Source: VAZQ01 sp963758945 (lineage in GTDB: Bacteria; Pseudomonadota; Alphaproteobacteria; Rhizobiales; Xanthobacteraceae). Taken from it: 64,000 nucleotides of DNA. Positions 56,632 to 64,000 of the stretch are shown piece by piece (position 1 is the first letter of the stretch; each line of letters begins with the position of its first letter). The position numbers and the translations under genes were made by a program. The stretch spans positions 1 to 64,000 of the forward strand of contig CAVWXY010000006.1 of the NCBI GenBank assembly GCA_963758945.1. The letters run 5' to 3'. A model generated the notes under the pieces. The model worked only from the letters and a program-made list of their open reading frames with translations, was not told where the DNA came from and did no database searches.

Positions 56632-57678
56632 TCAGGCGGCTGCAGATGCAGCCTCAGCGTTCCATCGGAACGTCCTACCTGAGGTCCACATGCGATGCAG
56701 GATGACGGCAAGCTTTCGGGCAACCGCCATCGTTGCCTTCTTAGCTCCGATACGCTTGCCAAGCGCCTCGCCCCAGGTCTTCAGCGCGCTTGGTCGCGTT
56801 GACCGACTGAGCAACACTTTGGCGGCCTCGAACAGAAGGCCGCGCACCATGCCGTCTCCGCACTTGGAGATGCGCCCTGCGTGATCGACCTCGCCGGATT
56901 GATAACGCCTGGGCGTCATCCCAAAGTACGCCGCCACTGACGACGATCGCTTGAAGCGTGCTGGGTCCTCAACGCCGGTGATATAGGCCAAGGCAACCAC
57001 CGTGCCGACGCCCGGTGCCGACATCAGCTGACGGGCAATGTCGTCGCTGCGAGCGCGTTGAATGACGGCCCTATCGTACACGAGGAGTTGGGCCCGCGTT
57101 GCCTCCAGCACCTGCAACGTCGGCTCGATGATCGCCCCAAGTACAGGATGCCCGTCGATCGCCGCGCGCACGCGCGCCGGGAACTGGCTGCGCAAGCCTT
57201 TGGGAAGGACCCGACCGAAGGTCTTCAGAATGCCGCGCACGCAATTCTTCAGCGTCGTGATTTGCGACACGATCTGGCCGCGTGCTACCAGCAGTGCACG
57301 GACGGCTTGGCTGTCAAGGCCCTTCACCGTCACCTCGCGGTACCAGCCGACGCGCATGATCTGTGCCAAACCGAGGGCGTCGTTGGCGTCGGTCTTGTTG
57401 ACCTTGAGCGACAACGCGGCTTTGGCGTGGCGCGCATCGACGCAGATCACGGGCAGGCCAATCGCCTTCAGCTCGTGGAACATCCAGTTCGACAGCTGCC
57501 CGCTTTCGAGTCCGATCCGAGCCGCATGGGGCGCGTGCTGCTTCACAGCCGATGCGATAGCTTCCGGCGTCGAGTTGGTTTGGCCGCGCCATACGATCTT
57601 CTCGGCATCGTCAATGACGCAGATCGACGTTTCCTTCAGCGACACATCGAGGCCGACATACTGCTTGCTCTTGGACAT
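56632..57678 (-). CDS. IS110-family transposase
   Basis: 348 residues. DEDD RuvC-like N-terminal domain: D in MSKSKQYVGLDVSLKETSIC, E in AARIGLESGQLSNWMFHELK, D pair in VNKTDANDALGLAQIMRVGW; C-terminal Transposase_20 domain SAPGVGTVVALAYITGVEDP, FKRSSSVAAYFGMTPRRYQS, with the reactive serine region GDGMVRGLLFEAAKVLLSR. Full length. IS110 enzymes recombine with an RNA guide encoded next to the gene. Only 68 bp lies upstream, so any guide would be downstream. Confidence 0.9.
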   Translation of the reverse strand: MSKSKQYVGLDVSLKETSICVIDDAEKIVWRGQTNSTPEAIASAVKQHAPHAARIGLESGQLSNWMFHELKAIGLPVICVDARHAKAALSLKVNKTDANDALGLAQIMRVGWYREVTVKGLDSQAVRALLVARGQIVSQITTLKNCVRGILKTFGRVLPKGLRSQFPARVRAAIDGHPVLGAIIEPTLQVLEATRAQLLVYDRAVIQRARSDDIARQLMSAPGVGTVVALAYITGVEDPARFKRSSSVAAYFGMTPRRYQSGEVDHAGRISKCGDGMVRGLLFEAAKVLLSRSTRPSALKTWGEALGKRIGAKKATMAVARKLAVILHRMWTSGRTFRWNAEAASAAA

Positions 57679-57738
57679 GATCTCGCTCCTTGGCGTTGCG
57701 GGGAGGACCAGCCTGCGCCGGCATTCGTTACCCCGCGA

Positions 57739-58719
57739 TTACGCCATGTCCCGGCCCGCACATTCGACCCGCCGTCGCGCGCAGGGGCGGTCAAGGTCGC
57801 GCACTTTGCGCGCGCGCGAGGGCTTGACCTTGACGGCCCCGAGCACGGCGGCAGGATGGAGTGAGCCGGGGGAAACCGCAGGCTCCCAGTGCCGCCGCTC
57901 GAACTCGACGGGTGACAGATACTCGAGCGACGAATGCCGCCGGCGCGGATTGTAGAAGCCTTCGATGAACTCGAAGACGGCATTGCGTGCCTCGGCTTGC
58001 GTCTTGAACCGGCTGCGAGCCAGTAACTCGCATTCCAGCGTGGCGAAGAAGCTCTCCGCCATCGCATTGTCGTAGGCGTCGCCCACACTCCCCATCGAAG
58101 GCCGCACACCCGCCTCGCGGCAGCGGTTGCCGAACTCAATGGACGTGTACTGCGCGCCTTGATCGGAGTGATGAATGACGCCGCGCGGACGACGCATGGC
58201 CAGCGCCATGCTCAACGCATCGAGCACGACCGTGGTGTGCAACGTCGTCGCCATCGACCAGCCGACGATCCGGCGGCTGAACACATCGAGGACGACCGCC
58301 AGGTACAGGAAGCCCGCCCATGTCGGAATGTAGGTGATATCAGCCACCCAAAGCACATTCGGCGCATCCGCCGTGAACCTGCGCTCGACCAGATCGGGCG
58401 CTTGGCGGGCTCCATCACGCACCGTTGTGATCGCAAACCTGCGACGGCTGATACCAGCAACACCCGCCTCGCGCATGAGCCGCGCGACACGGTTCTTGCC
58501 GACCTGCACGCCGTTCGCCGCAAGCTCAGCGTGCACCCGCGGCGCGCCATAGGTTCCGCGCGATACCGCGTGGATCGTGCGTACCGTCTCGGTCAACGCA
58601 GTATTCGAACGCGCCCGTTGGGAGGGCGATCGCGTTCTCCACGCATAGTACCCGCTGCACGAGATGCCCAGCACTCGGCACATGGTGGCAATCGGAAACT
58701 CGGCCTGGTGCGCGCTCAC
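57739..58719 (-). pseudogene. IS3 OrfB, C-terminus cut by IS110
   Basis: Same protein as 28111-29172 up to RRRVECAGRD, then MA and stop from the IS110 junction. All three catalytic residues are kept; about 28 residues of the non-conserved tail are lost, so it might still function, although the IS is split from its right end by 1.6 kb. Confidence 0.9.
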
Positions 58720-59030
58720 GAATCTGAACCCTTCGGCGGGATCACATCCGTCTCCCGAGCGAACCAGGCCGCGGCTTTTGAGAGGATGTCGCGCTCCAGC
58801 CTGAGCTGCTTCACCTCGCGCCGAAGACGGTTGATCTCGTCGCGTTCTGCCGTCGTCACACCGTCATCCCGGCGGCCCGCATCCCGCTCGGCTTGCGCCA
58901 CCCAGTTCCGGATCGCCTGCGCCGTCGGCTCAAACTCCTTCGACAGGCTCTCCGGACTTCGCCCGGACCGAACCAGCTCAATCATCTGACGCCGAAACTC
59001 AGGCGTGTAAGGTGCGTTCTTTCTTGCCAT
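58716..59030 (-). CDS. IS3 OrfA (copy 2)
   Basis: 104 residues identical to 27800-28114. The stop overlaps the orfB GTG start. Confidence 0.9.
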   Translation of the reverse strand: MARKNAPYTPEFRRQMIELVRSGRSPESLSKEFEPTAQAIRNWVAQAERDAGRRDDGVTTAERDEINRLRREVKQLRLERDILSKAAAWFARETDVIPPKGSDS

Positions 59031-59816
59031 CGTGGACTCCTGCAACACAAATGCTCGGGTGTCCACGAAACCGGGGGAACTTCAGGCATTTTCTTTTGCC
59101 GCGGAGCGGTTCTGATGGCGCATGTACCTGCGCCACACGATTCTGGAAGAAGGACGGGAAGGTTCACCGCTATTGGGGTCTGGTGCGCAGCGTGCGCGTT
59201 GGGCGGCGTGTTATCCAGCAAACAATGGCGCATCTTGGCGAGCTCGACGAGCATGGCCGCATTGAGGCGCGCGCATTGGCGCGCCGGCTGATCGGTGCGC
59301 CCGAGCAGGCGCCGCTGTTCAAGGACAGCGGCGCAGATCTGACGGTGCCGGTGCGGCTGAAGGGCGTCCGCATCGAGCGCTCGCGCCAGTTTGGCGATGT
59401 GTACTTGGCGCTTGCGCTGTGGCGCGGGACGGGCCTTGAGGCGCTGTGCGGGCGACTGCTTCCGGTAGGCAAGGAACGCATCGCCTGGGCGAAGATGGTG
59501 GCGGTGCTGGTGGCCGCGCGGCTGTGCGAGCCGTCGAGCGAGCTGCACATTGCCGAGGATTGGTACCGGCGCACGGCGCTCGCCGATCTGCTGCAGCTTG
59601 GGGACGAGCAGGTCAACAAGGATCGCCTTTACCGCGCCCTCGATCATCTGCTCGCGCACAAGGCGGCGATCGAGGCGCATCTGTCGCAGCGGTGCGGCGA
59701 GCTGTTCGCGGTGCAGAATGAGGTGCTGCTGTACGATGTGACGAGCACCTACTTCGAAGGCGAGGCGGAAGCCAATCTGAACCGCCCCGGGTTTGCCGGA
59801 GGCCGTTTGGTTTGAG

Positions 59817-60722
59817 TCACGCCGCCATGGCTGGTTGTTCCAGTATGGCGTAGTAGCGCTCCTCGGCTTCGGCCGGCGGAATGTTGCCGATGGGCTCCAA
59901 GAGCCGCCGGTTGTTGAACCAGTCCACCCATTCGAGGGTGGCGAACTCGACCGCCTCGAACGATCGCCACGGTCCGCGCCGGTGGATGACTTCGGCCTTG
60001 TAGAGGCCGTTGATCGTCTCGGCCAGCGCATTGTCGTAGCTATCGCCGACACTGCCGACGGAGGGCTCGATGCCCGCCTCGGCCAAGCGTTCGGTGTACT
60101 TGATGGAGACGTACTGGCTGCCTCGGTCGCTGTGATGAACGAGGCCTCCGCGATGCACGGGCGTGCGGTCATGGAGGGCCTGTTCCAGCGCGTCGAGCAC
60201 GAAGCTCGCGTGCGCGGTCCGTGATACCCGCCAGCCGACGATGCGCCGTGCATAGGCGTCGATGACGAAGGCGACATACACGAAGCCAGCCCAGGTTGCC
60301 ACATAGGTGAAGTCGGAGACCCAGAGCACGTTCGGACGTGGCGCCCGGAACTGACGATTGACGTGATCCAGCGGGCAAGGAGCTGCCTTGTCGCTGACAG
60401 TCGTGCGGACGGGCTTGCCCCGGATCGCTCCTTGAAGGCCCATATCGCGCATTAGTCGCTCCACCGTACACCGCGCGACGTCATGGTCCTCGCGCCGTAC
60501 TTGCCGCCAGACCTTGCGGACGCCATAAACTCGGAAGTTGTCATCGAAGACCCGGCGAACCTCGGGCTTCAGTGCAGCATCACGCTTGGCTCGCGCCGAC
60601 CGCTTGGCCGGATCAGCACGCCGGGCGACATGGGCGTGATAGGTCGACGGGGCGATCGGCAACACCTTACAGATCGGCTCGACCCCATGCGTCTCGCGGT
60701 GATCGTCGATGAAGGCGATCAT
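59817..60722 (-). CDS. IS3-family transposase OrfB (second type)
   Basis: 301 residues: HTH_21 VYGVRKVWRQVRREDHDVAR, catalytic D in NVLWVSDFTYVATWAGFVYV, D in LVHHSDRGSQYVSIKYTERL, E in YDNALAETINGLYKAEVIHR, end NNRRLLEPIGNIPPAEAEER. Intact; start overlaps the orfA stop. Confidence 0.93.
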   Translation of the reverse strand: MIAFIDDHRETHGVEPICKVLPIAPSTYHAHVARRADPAKRSARAKRDAALKPEVRRVFDDNFRVYGVRKVWRQVRREDHDVARCTVERLMRDMGLQGAIRGKPVRTTVSDKAAPCPLDHVNRQFRAPRPNVLWVSDFTYVATWAGFVYVAFVIDAYARRIVGWRVSRTAHASFVLDALEQALHDRTPVHRGGLVHHSDRGSQYVSIKYTERLAEAGIEPSVGSVGDSYDNALAETINGLYKAEVIHRRGPWRSFEAVEFATLEWVDWFNNRRLLEPIGNIPPAEAEERYYAILEQPAMAA

Positions 60723-61047
60723 GGCTTGAACCGGCGGTCGAGCTCCGCCTGGGCAAAATAAGCGGACGCCTTGCGCAGGATCTCGTTAGCCTGCCGAAGC
60801 TCCCGGTTCTCGCGCTCCAGCGCCTTCAACCGATCGGCCACATCGGACGGCACACCAGACCGTTTGCCGCTGTCGACTTCGGCCTTCTTCACCCACTCAT
60901 TGAGCGTCTGGGGCGTACAGCCGATCTTCGTGGCAATCGATACAACCGCTGCCCACCGCGACGCATGCTCGGTTTCGTGATCCAGAACCATCCGCACCGC
61001 ACGGGCGCGAACCTCGGGGAAAACTTGTTCGTCGTTTTGCTCGTCAT
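60719..61047 (-). pseudogene. IS3 OrfA (second type), frameshift near start
   Basis: Body open: PEVRARAVRMVLDHETEHAS, RWAAVVSIATKIGCTPQTLN, EWVKKAEVDSGKRSG, leucine-rich DRLKALERENRELRQANEIL. The expected start MTSKTTNKFS at 61047 is in another frame; one additional C in the CCCC run at about 61017 restores MTSKTTNKFSPEVRARAVRM. Given perfect IS ends, this may be a sequencing error. Confidence 0.85.
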
Positions 61048-62371
61048 GGCTCCACCTTCTCAGGAGTTGGAGCCTCCGGCAAACCCGGGGCGGTTCAATC
61101 CGCTGGCGCGGCGCGGCTACTCTCGGGATCATCGACCCGACTGCAAGCAAGTGTGTATCGCGCTGGTCGTGACCTTCGACGGCTTCCCTCTGGGCTACGA
61201 GGTGTTCGCCGGCAACACCCATGACTCGCTGACCCTGCAGACGATCGTGGCCACCATGGAGGCCCGGCACGGCATGCTGGGACGCGTCTGGATCGCCGAT
61301 CGCGGCATGGCCAGCGCCGCCAATCTGGCGTGGCTGCGCGAGACCGGCCGGCGCTACATCATCGGGGCGCCGAAGTCGGAGCTGAAGAAGTTTGGCCTGT
61401 GCTCGCTGCCACAGACGGTTGGCGGACGGTCCACGAAGGCGTCGAGGTCAAGCTCACGCGCCACCCCGAGACCGGGGAGACCGTGATCCTGTGTCGCTCC
61501 GCCGACCGGCGCAGCAAAGAGCAGGCCATGCATGACAAGTTCAGCCGGCGGATTGAGACCGCCCTCGCCAAGCTGGCGGCCCGCGTGGCGCGCTCACAGC
61601 GACGCCTCGATCCGGCTCCGGTGAACCGGCAGATCGGCCGCATCCTGCAGCAGAACCAGCGCGCTGCCGCCCGCTTCATCGTGGACCTCGAGCCCGATGC
61701 GTGCCCGGCCGGTTTCCGCCTCCACGTGACCCACAACGCCGCCTTCGATGATTGGGCCGCGCTCTCGGAAGGCGCCTATCTGCTGCGCTCCAACATCACC
61801 GATTGGAGCGATGAGCAGCTGTGGGAGGCCTACATCCAGCTCACCCAGGCCGAAGCCGCGTTCCGGATCCAGAAGGATCAGCTGAGCGTACGTCCGATCT
61901 GGCACCAACGCTCTGAACGCGTGCAGGCCCACATCCTGGTCTGCTTTCTCGCCTTTGTGCTGTGGAAGAGCCTCGAGATGTGGCAGAGCCGCGCCGGCCT
62001 CGGAAACTCGCCCCGCACCGTGCTCGAGGAGCTCGCACGAATTCAATCACACGACGTGGTCTTGCCGACCACCACCCACGGTCAAATTCGCCTGCGCTGC
62101 ATCACCCAACCCGATGCCGCCCAGGCCGCGCTCCTCGACCGCCTCGGCATCGTCTTGCCAAAGCGCATGCGCCTCGCCGAGCACGAGCTACCAGCATTTG
62201 CCGCCAGCGCCTGACCAGCACTCCACCCAAAATGTAGTGACGACTTTTCGATTAACTCATTGATTTGATTATTGTGGGGTCTCGATTCTGCGCAAGTTGG
62301 GCTAACTTGCGCCAATCAGACCAATCATGCGCTGTGAACGGCCCTCTCCGCGGCCTTCCCCGGATGCATAA

Positions 62372-62628
62372 CGGTCACGCACGCGCGGGCAGCGCACGGC
62401 GACCGGGCCGATGCCGGTCATGATCTCGCGTTCAGGCAGATGTCCGTGGCGCACCAGCCGCGCCCGACCGTCGTCGGTCAGTTTGTCGGCATGCATGCTG
62501 AGCAAGGCTGCAACCTCGGCCTCGACCGCCTGCGCCAGTAGCGCACGCGCACCGTTGCGTAAAACCTCGCTCAGCGGATCGGCAAAAGTTCCTGGCTGGG
62601 TGAGTGGGAAAACGTTAGTGTCGATCAC
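62372..62628 (-). pseudogene. IS256-family transposase, N-terminal part
   Basis: MIDTNVFPLTQPGTFADPLS, EVLRNGARALLAQAVEAEVA, ALLSMHADKLTDDGRARLVR, HGHLPEREIMTGIGPVAVRC, PRVRDR. It joins in frame with the part at 53373 (RVGEGSDRIRFSSAIL) once the IS66 and one TSD are removed. Confidence 0.88.
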
Positions 62629-62735
62629 GGCGTATCACTCCTTCGGTGGAGAAGTGGAAGGCTTCGAACACCCCCACGATACGCCACCTCACCCCTTCAT
62701 GCCGTCACCAACTTTCGCCCATAGCTCTGCGGCGG

Positions 62736-62915
62736 CTAGCAACTACGCATCCCCTCGCAACTCAGGTCGCAAGAGTTCTTGATCGGTGCAATCTTAATTG
62801 ACATGCCGGCCATATGCACTACGATCACTCTCCGGTTGCGGCAGGACGTGATCACTATAGCGGCCGCCAGAGCTATCGCCACAATTCCAAAGATGTAAAG
62901 AGGGCGCGCTTGCAC
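62736..62915 (-). CDS. Small membrane protein, GTG start
   Basis: 59 residues: VQARPLYIFGIVAIALAAAI, VITSCRNRRVIVVHMAGMSI, KIAPIKNSCDLSCEGMRSC. One membrane helix (residues 7-24) and a cytosolic or periplasmic tail with four cysteines. The GTG at 62915 is preceded by AGGAGGGA at good spacing, which decides the start. No family is recognised. It is divergent from the helix-turn-helix gene at 63042. Confidence 0.5.
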   Translation of the reverse strand: MQARPLYIFGIVAIALAAAIVITSCRNRRVIVVHMAGMSIKIAPIKNSCDLSCEGMRSC

Positions 62916-63041
62916 GGGGCGCTCCCTCCTGCAATGATGAAAGTCGAGCAAATGCATTCCTCACGGGTCATCCCCGACCAAGCTCAAGGCGGTACACAGC
63001 GAGAGGAGGGAGCGGCAGATAATGGAGACAGAGCGAACAGT

Positions 63042-63683
63042 ATGACACAGGTGGCAGAACTGACCTCGACCTCCGGGACTTCCGGCCGAAAGCCAACAAA
63101 GTTTACGCAAGAGCGGATCGGGCAGATCAGAAACCTGGTCGAGCAAGGGACGAGCCGAGAGGAGATCGCCAAGTTAATTGACGTAACCGTGGGTTCTCTC
63201 CAAGTTACTTGTTCAAGGTTAGGGATCAGTCTACGCCGACCTAATGCCAACACAGCCGCAGGCTTGCCGCGGCTTGGCACCCAGCATTGTAGCAATGGGG
63301 GCGCGATGCACGGTCCAAAGTCCGACGAAGATATCGCGTTGCAGCCGGCGGCCGAACAAACAGAGCAAAGGTCACGGTCGGCATCTGGGCAGCAGGTTCA
63401 GCCTCGCCAAGAGGGGGCGGAGCAACATCGGGCTGACCCCGCGAAGTTCACCGTTACGATTCGCTACAAGGATGAGGAGCGAGAGATTGATTTGGCGCTC
63501 ACGCACGTGATGATTGCTCGGCTGGCGTTCGAGGCACATTTCTGCAACATGAGGATGACCGAACTTCTCGGCAATCTCATTACAGCAACCATCAACAAGG
63601 ATCTTTTTCAACAGGTGCTCGATACCGAAAGAGCTGCGAACGGACCGCAAACGCTACTGTCGCGAGGTTGCCAGACCTGTTGA
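63042..63683 (+). CDS. Helix-turn-helix protein, paralogue 2
   Basis: 213 residues from MTQVAELTSTSGTSGRKPTK. HTH part GRKPTKFTQERIGQIRNLVE, QGTSREEIAKLIDVTVGSLQ, VTCSRLGISLRRPN aligns with 50663-51277; Gln/Glu-rich linker; C-terminal domain IRYKDEEREIDLALTHVMIA, RLAFEAHFCNMRMTELLGNL. Start chosen at the position equivalent to the paralogue; an ATG at 62814 is open but has no comparable upstream sequence. It is convergent with a LysR gene at the right edge. Confidence 0.7.
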   Translation: MTQVAELTSTSGTSGRKPTKFTQERIGQIRNLVEQGTSREEIAKLIDVTVGSLQVTCSRLGISLRRPNANTAAGLPRLGTQHCSNGGAMHGPKSDEDIALQPAAEQTEQRSRSASGQQVQPRQEGAEQHRADPAKFTVTIRYKDEEREIDLALTHVMIARLAFEAHFCNMRMTELLGNLITATINKDLFQQVLDTERAANGPQTLLSRGCQTC

Positions 63684-63776
63684 AACAGCGGAGCACTCCT
63701 CAAATCACCAGGAAGCCGGTCTCCTAAAGCCTTTCACCGATTCGGCCCCGGCGCTCAATTGTACGAGAACCCGGAG

Positions 63777-64000
63777 CTAACTCTGTTCCGCCATAGTCAT
63801 CACGCTCGCGACCTCCCGCACGCAGTCGATGAAGGTGTGCACTACCGAACTCAACGTTCGATTCTTCAACTTCACGATGGCTATTGGCCAGGCACGAACA
63901 CCTAGATCCACTGGCAGCACCTTGAGCGGGAAGCGGTCGATGTTGAAGCGGAGCAGTGAACCACCCTCTGCTCCAACAAAGCGGCCCGTCGCGAGCAAGC
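63777..64000 (-). CDS. LysR-family regulator, C-terminal part (runs off window)
   Basis: LATGRFVGAEGGSLLRFNID, RFPLKVLPVDLGVRAWPIAI, VKLKNRTLSSVVHTFIDCVR. Matches the C-terminus of the LysR at 51686-52693 (KVLAVELPVPPWPVGVMTLK, NRAISPVAQLFLDRTREI). Only about 70 residues are inside the window. Confidence 0.8.
   Translation of the reverse strand, partial: LLATGRFVGAEGGSLLRFNIDRFPLKVLPVDLGVRAWPIAIVKLKNRTLSSVVHTFIDCVREVASVMTMAEQS

Larger units (their letters stand above)
56121..57746 (-). mobile_element. IS110-family insertion inside IS3 orfB
   Basis: The flanking IS3 sequence resumes exactly (CCGT at 56117-56120, GTCCCGGCCCG from 57747). The interior holds one IS110 transposase and about 510 bp of 3' non-coding DNA. 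No terminal inverted repeats or duplication are visible, as usual for IS110. Part of 56200-56440 resembles a diverged IS3 orfB 3' end, so the left boundary may be nearer 56440. Confidence 0.65.
55988..59084 (-). mobile_element. IS3-family element (copy 2 of 27746 type), invaded by IS110
   Basis: Ends at TGGACCTACCCCGATTTCG (55988) and inverted TGAAGTTCCCCCGGTTTCG (59084), flanked by the 3-bp duplication GGC (55985-55987, 59085-59087). It matches 27746-29212 except that it is interrupted between 56120 and 57747. Confidence 0.88.
59778..61097 (-). mobile_element. IS3-family element, second type, with perfect ends and TSD ATC
   Basis: Perfect 26-bp inverted ends starting TGAACCGCCCCGGGTTTGCC at 59778-59803 and 61072-61097, 3-bp duplication ATC (59775-59777, 61098-61100). 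Length 1,320 bp. It interrupts the IS1634 transposase. This element type occurs once in the window. Confidence 0.93.
59122..62213 (+). pseudogene. IS1634 transposase, frameshifted and split by IS3
   Basis: Pieces: MYLRHT at 59122, then after a shift at about 59145 KKDGKVHRYWGLVRSVRVGR to TSTYFEGEAEAN (59777); after the IS3, PLARRGYSRDHRPDCKQVCI, GYEVFAGNTHDSLTLQTIVA, IADRGMASAANLAWLRETGR; a second shift at about 61400; then GWRTVHEGVEVKLTRHPETG to LAEHELPAFAASA (62213). The IS3 insertion can be removed exactly with its ATC duplication, giving EAN-PLARRGYS. DDE residues are in LLYDVTSTYFE and WIADRGM. Confidence 0.9.
55869..62304 (+). mobile_element. IS1634-family element, invaded by two IS3 elements
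   Basis: Inverted ends TAACCCAACTTGCGCAG (55869) and, inward from 62304, TAGCCCAACTTGCGCAG. CTAA adjoins the CCCAACTT core on both sides and may be the target duplication. The transposase begins at 59122; the 5' leader is split by one IS3 (55988-59084) and the coding region by another (59778-61097). Confidence 0.85.
53374..62371 (+). mobile_element. IS66 element with tnpA-B-C, invaded by IS1634
   Basis: Left end GTACGCGTCCGGTGAAGG (53374) and inverted right end (inward from 62371) TTATGCATCCGGGGAAGG. The 8-bp duplication CGGTCACG lies at 53366-53373 and 62372-62379, and removing the element rejoins an IS256 transposase in frame. IS1634 entered at the tnpC stop codon, leaving the right 67 bp of IS66 at 62305-62371. 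Confidence 0.85.

Overview
The window is GC-rich alphaproteobacterial DNA. It most resembles an accessory (symbiosis-island-like) region of a Bradyrhizobium-type chromosome. The evidence is the dense and varied insertion-sequence load (IS3, IS4, IS5, IS21, IS66, IS110, IS256, IS630 and IS1634 types), the rhizobial exopolysaccharide genes, an Omp25/RopB-type porin, two VapC-type toxin-antitoxin pairs, and several small proteins of the kind common in Bradyrhizobium. The assignment rests on protein resemblance only.

Layout. 1-6809: the C-terminal end of a SecA-like ATPase, then a very large secreted multidomain protein with an N-terminal LEPR-XLL motif, broken by about six frameshifts. 6961-11183: relics of a phage- or plasmid-derived module (ERF recombinase fragment, HGGxxG-motif protein in two copies, primase-like fragments, conserved hypothetical), with a vapBC pair and a broken IS1634 transposase inside. 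11509-12794: an IS3-family element. 12934-18971: cell-envelope genes (small membrane protein, VanZ-like protein, sugar-phosphate transferase, polysaccharide-export lipoprotein, beta-barrel porin). 19187-34085: an IS graveyard built around two copies of a 2.1-kb element that carries a passenger gene, an IS4 element, and a conserved unknown gene split by an IS66 and an IS3. 34118-41754: small membrane proteins, an IS630, a broken phosphatase, galU with an internal stop, a Phd/VapC pair, a secreted Cys/Tyr-rich protein and a DUF6065-like protein. 41876-44582: a gene made of perfect 75-bp repeats and a divergent SARP/BTAD-TPR regulator. 44913-45953: a Bug-type solute-binding protein. 46062-49611 and 52729-62628: two nests of IS elements inserted in each other. 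50295-52693 and 62736-64000: two related sets of a small helix-turn-helix protein beside a LysR regulator.

The most interesting candidate is 40933-44582: a short protein with four copies of one segment behind a leader-like N-terminus, an intercistronic hairpin, a downstream DUF6065-like gene on the same strand, and a divergent large regulator. It looks like a repetitive-precursor (RiPP-like) cassette, although no modifying enzyme can be named from sequence alone. The second is the 2.1-kb element, which has 9-bp inverted ends, 7-bp target duplications and a divergent passenger gene in both copies. The third is the 52729-62628 nest, whose order of insertion can be read from target duplications.

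Many otherwise well-preserved genes carry single-base losses, several in G or C runs. These may be true decay or sequencing error, so the pseudogene calls should be read with that in mind.
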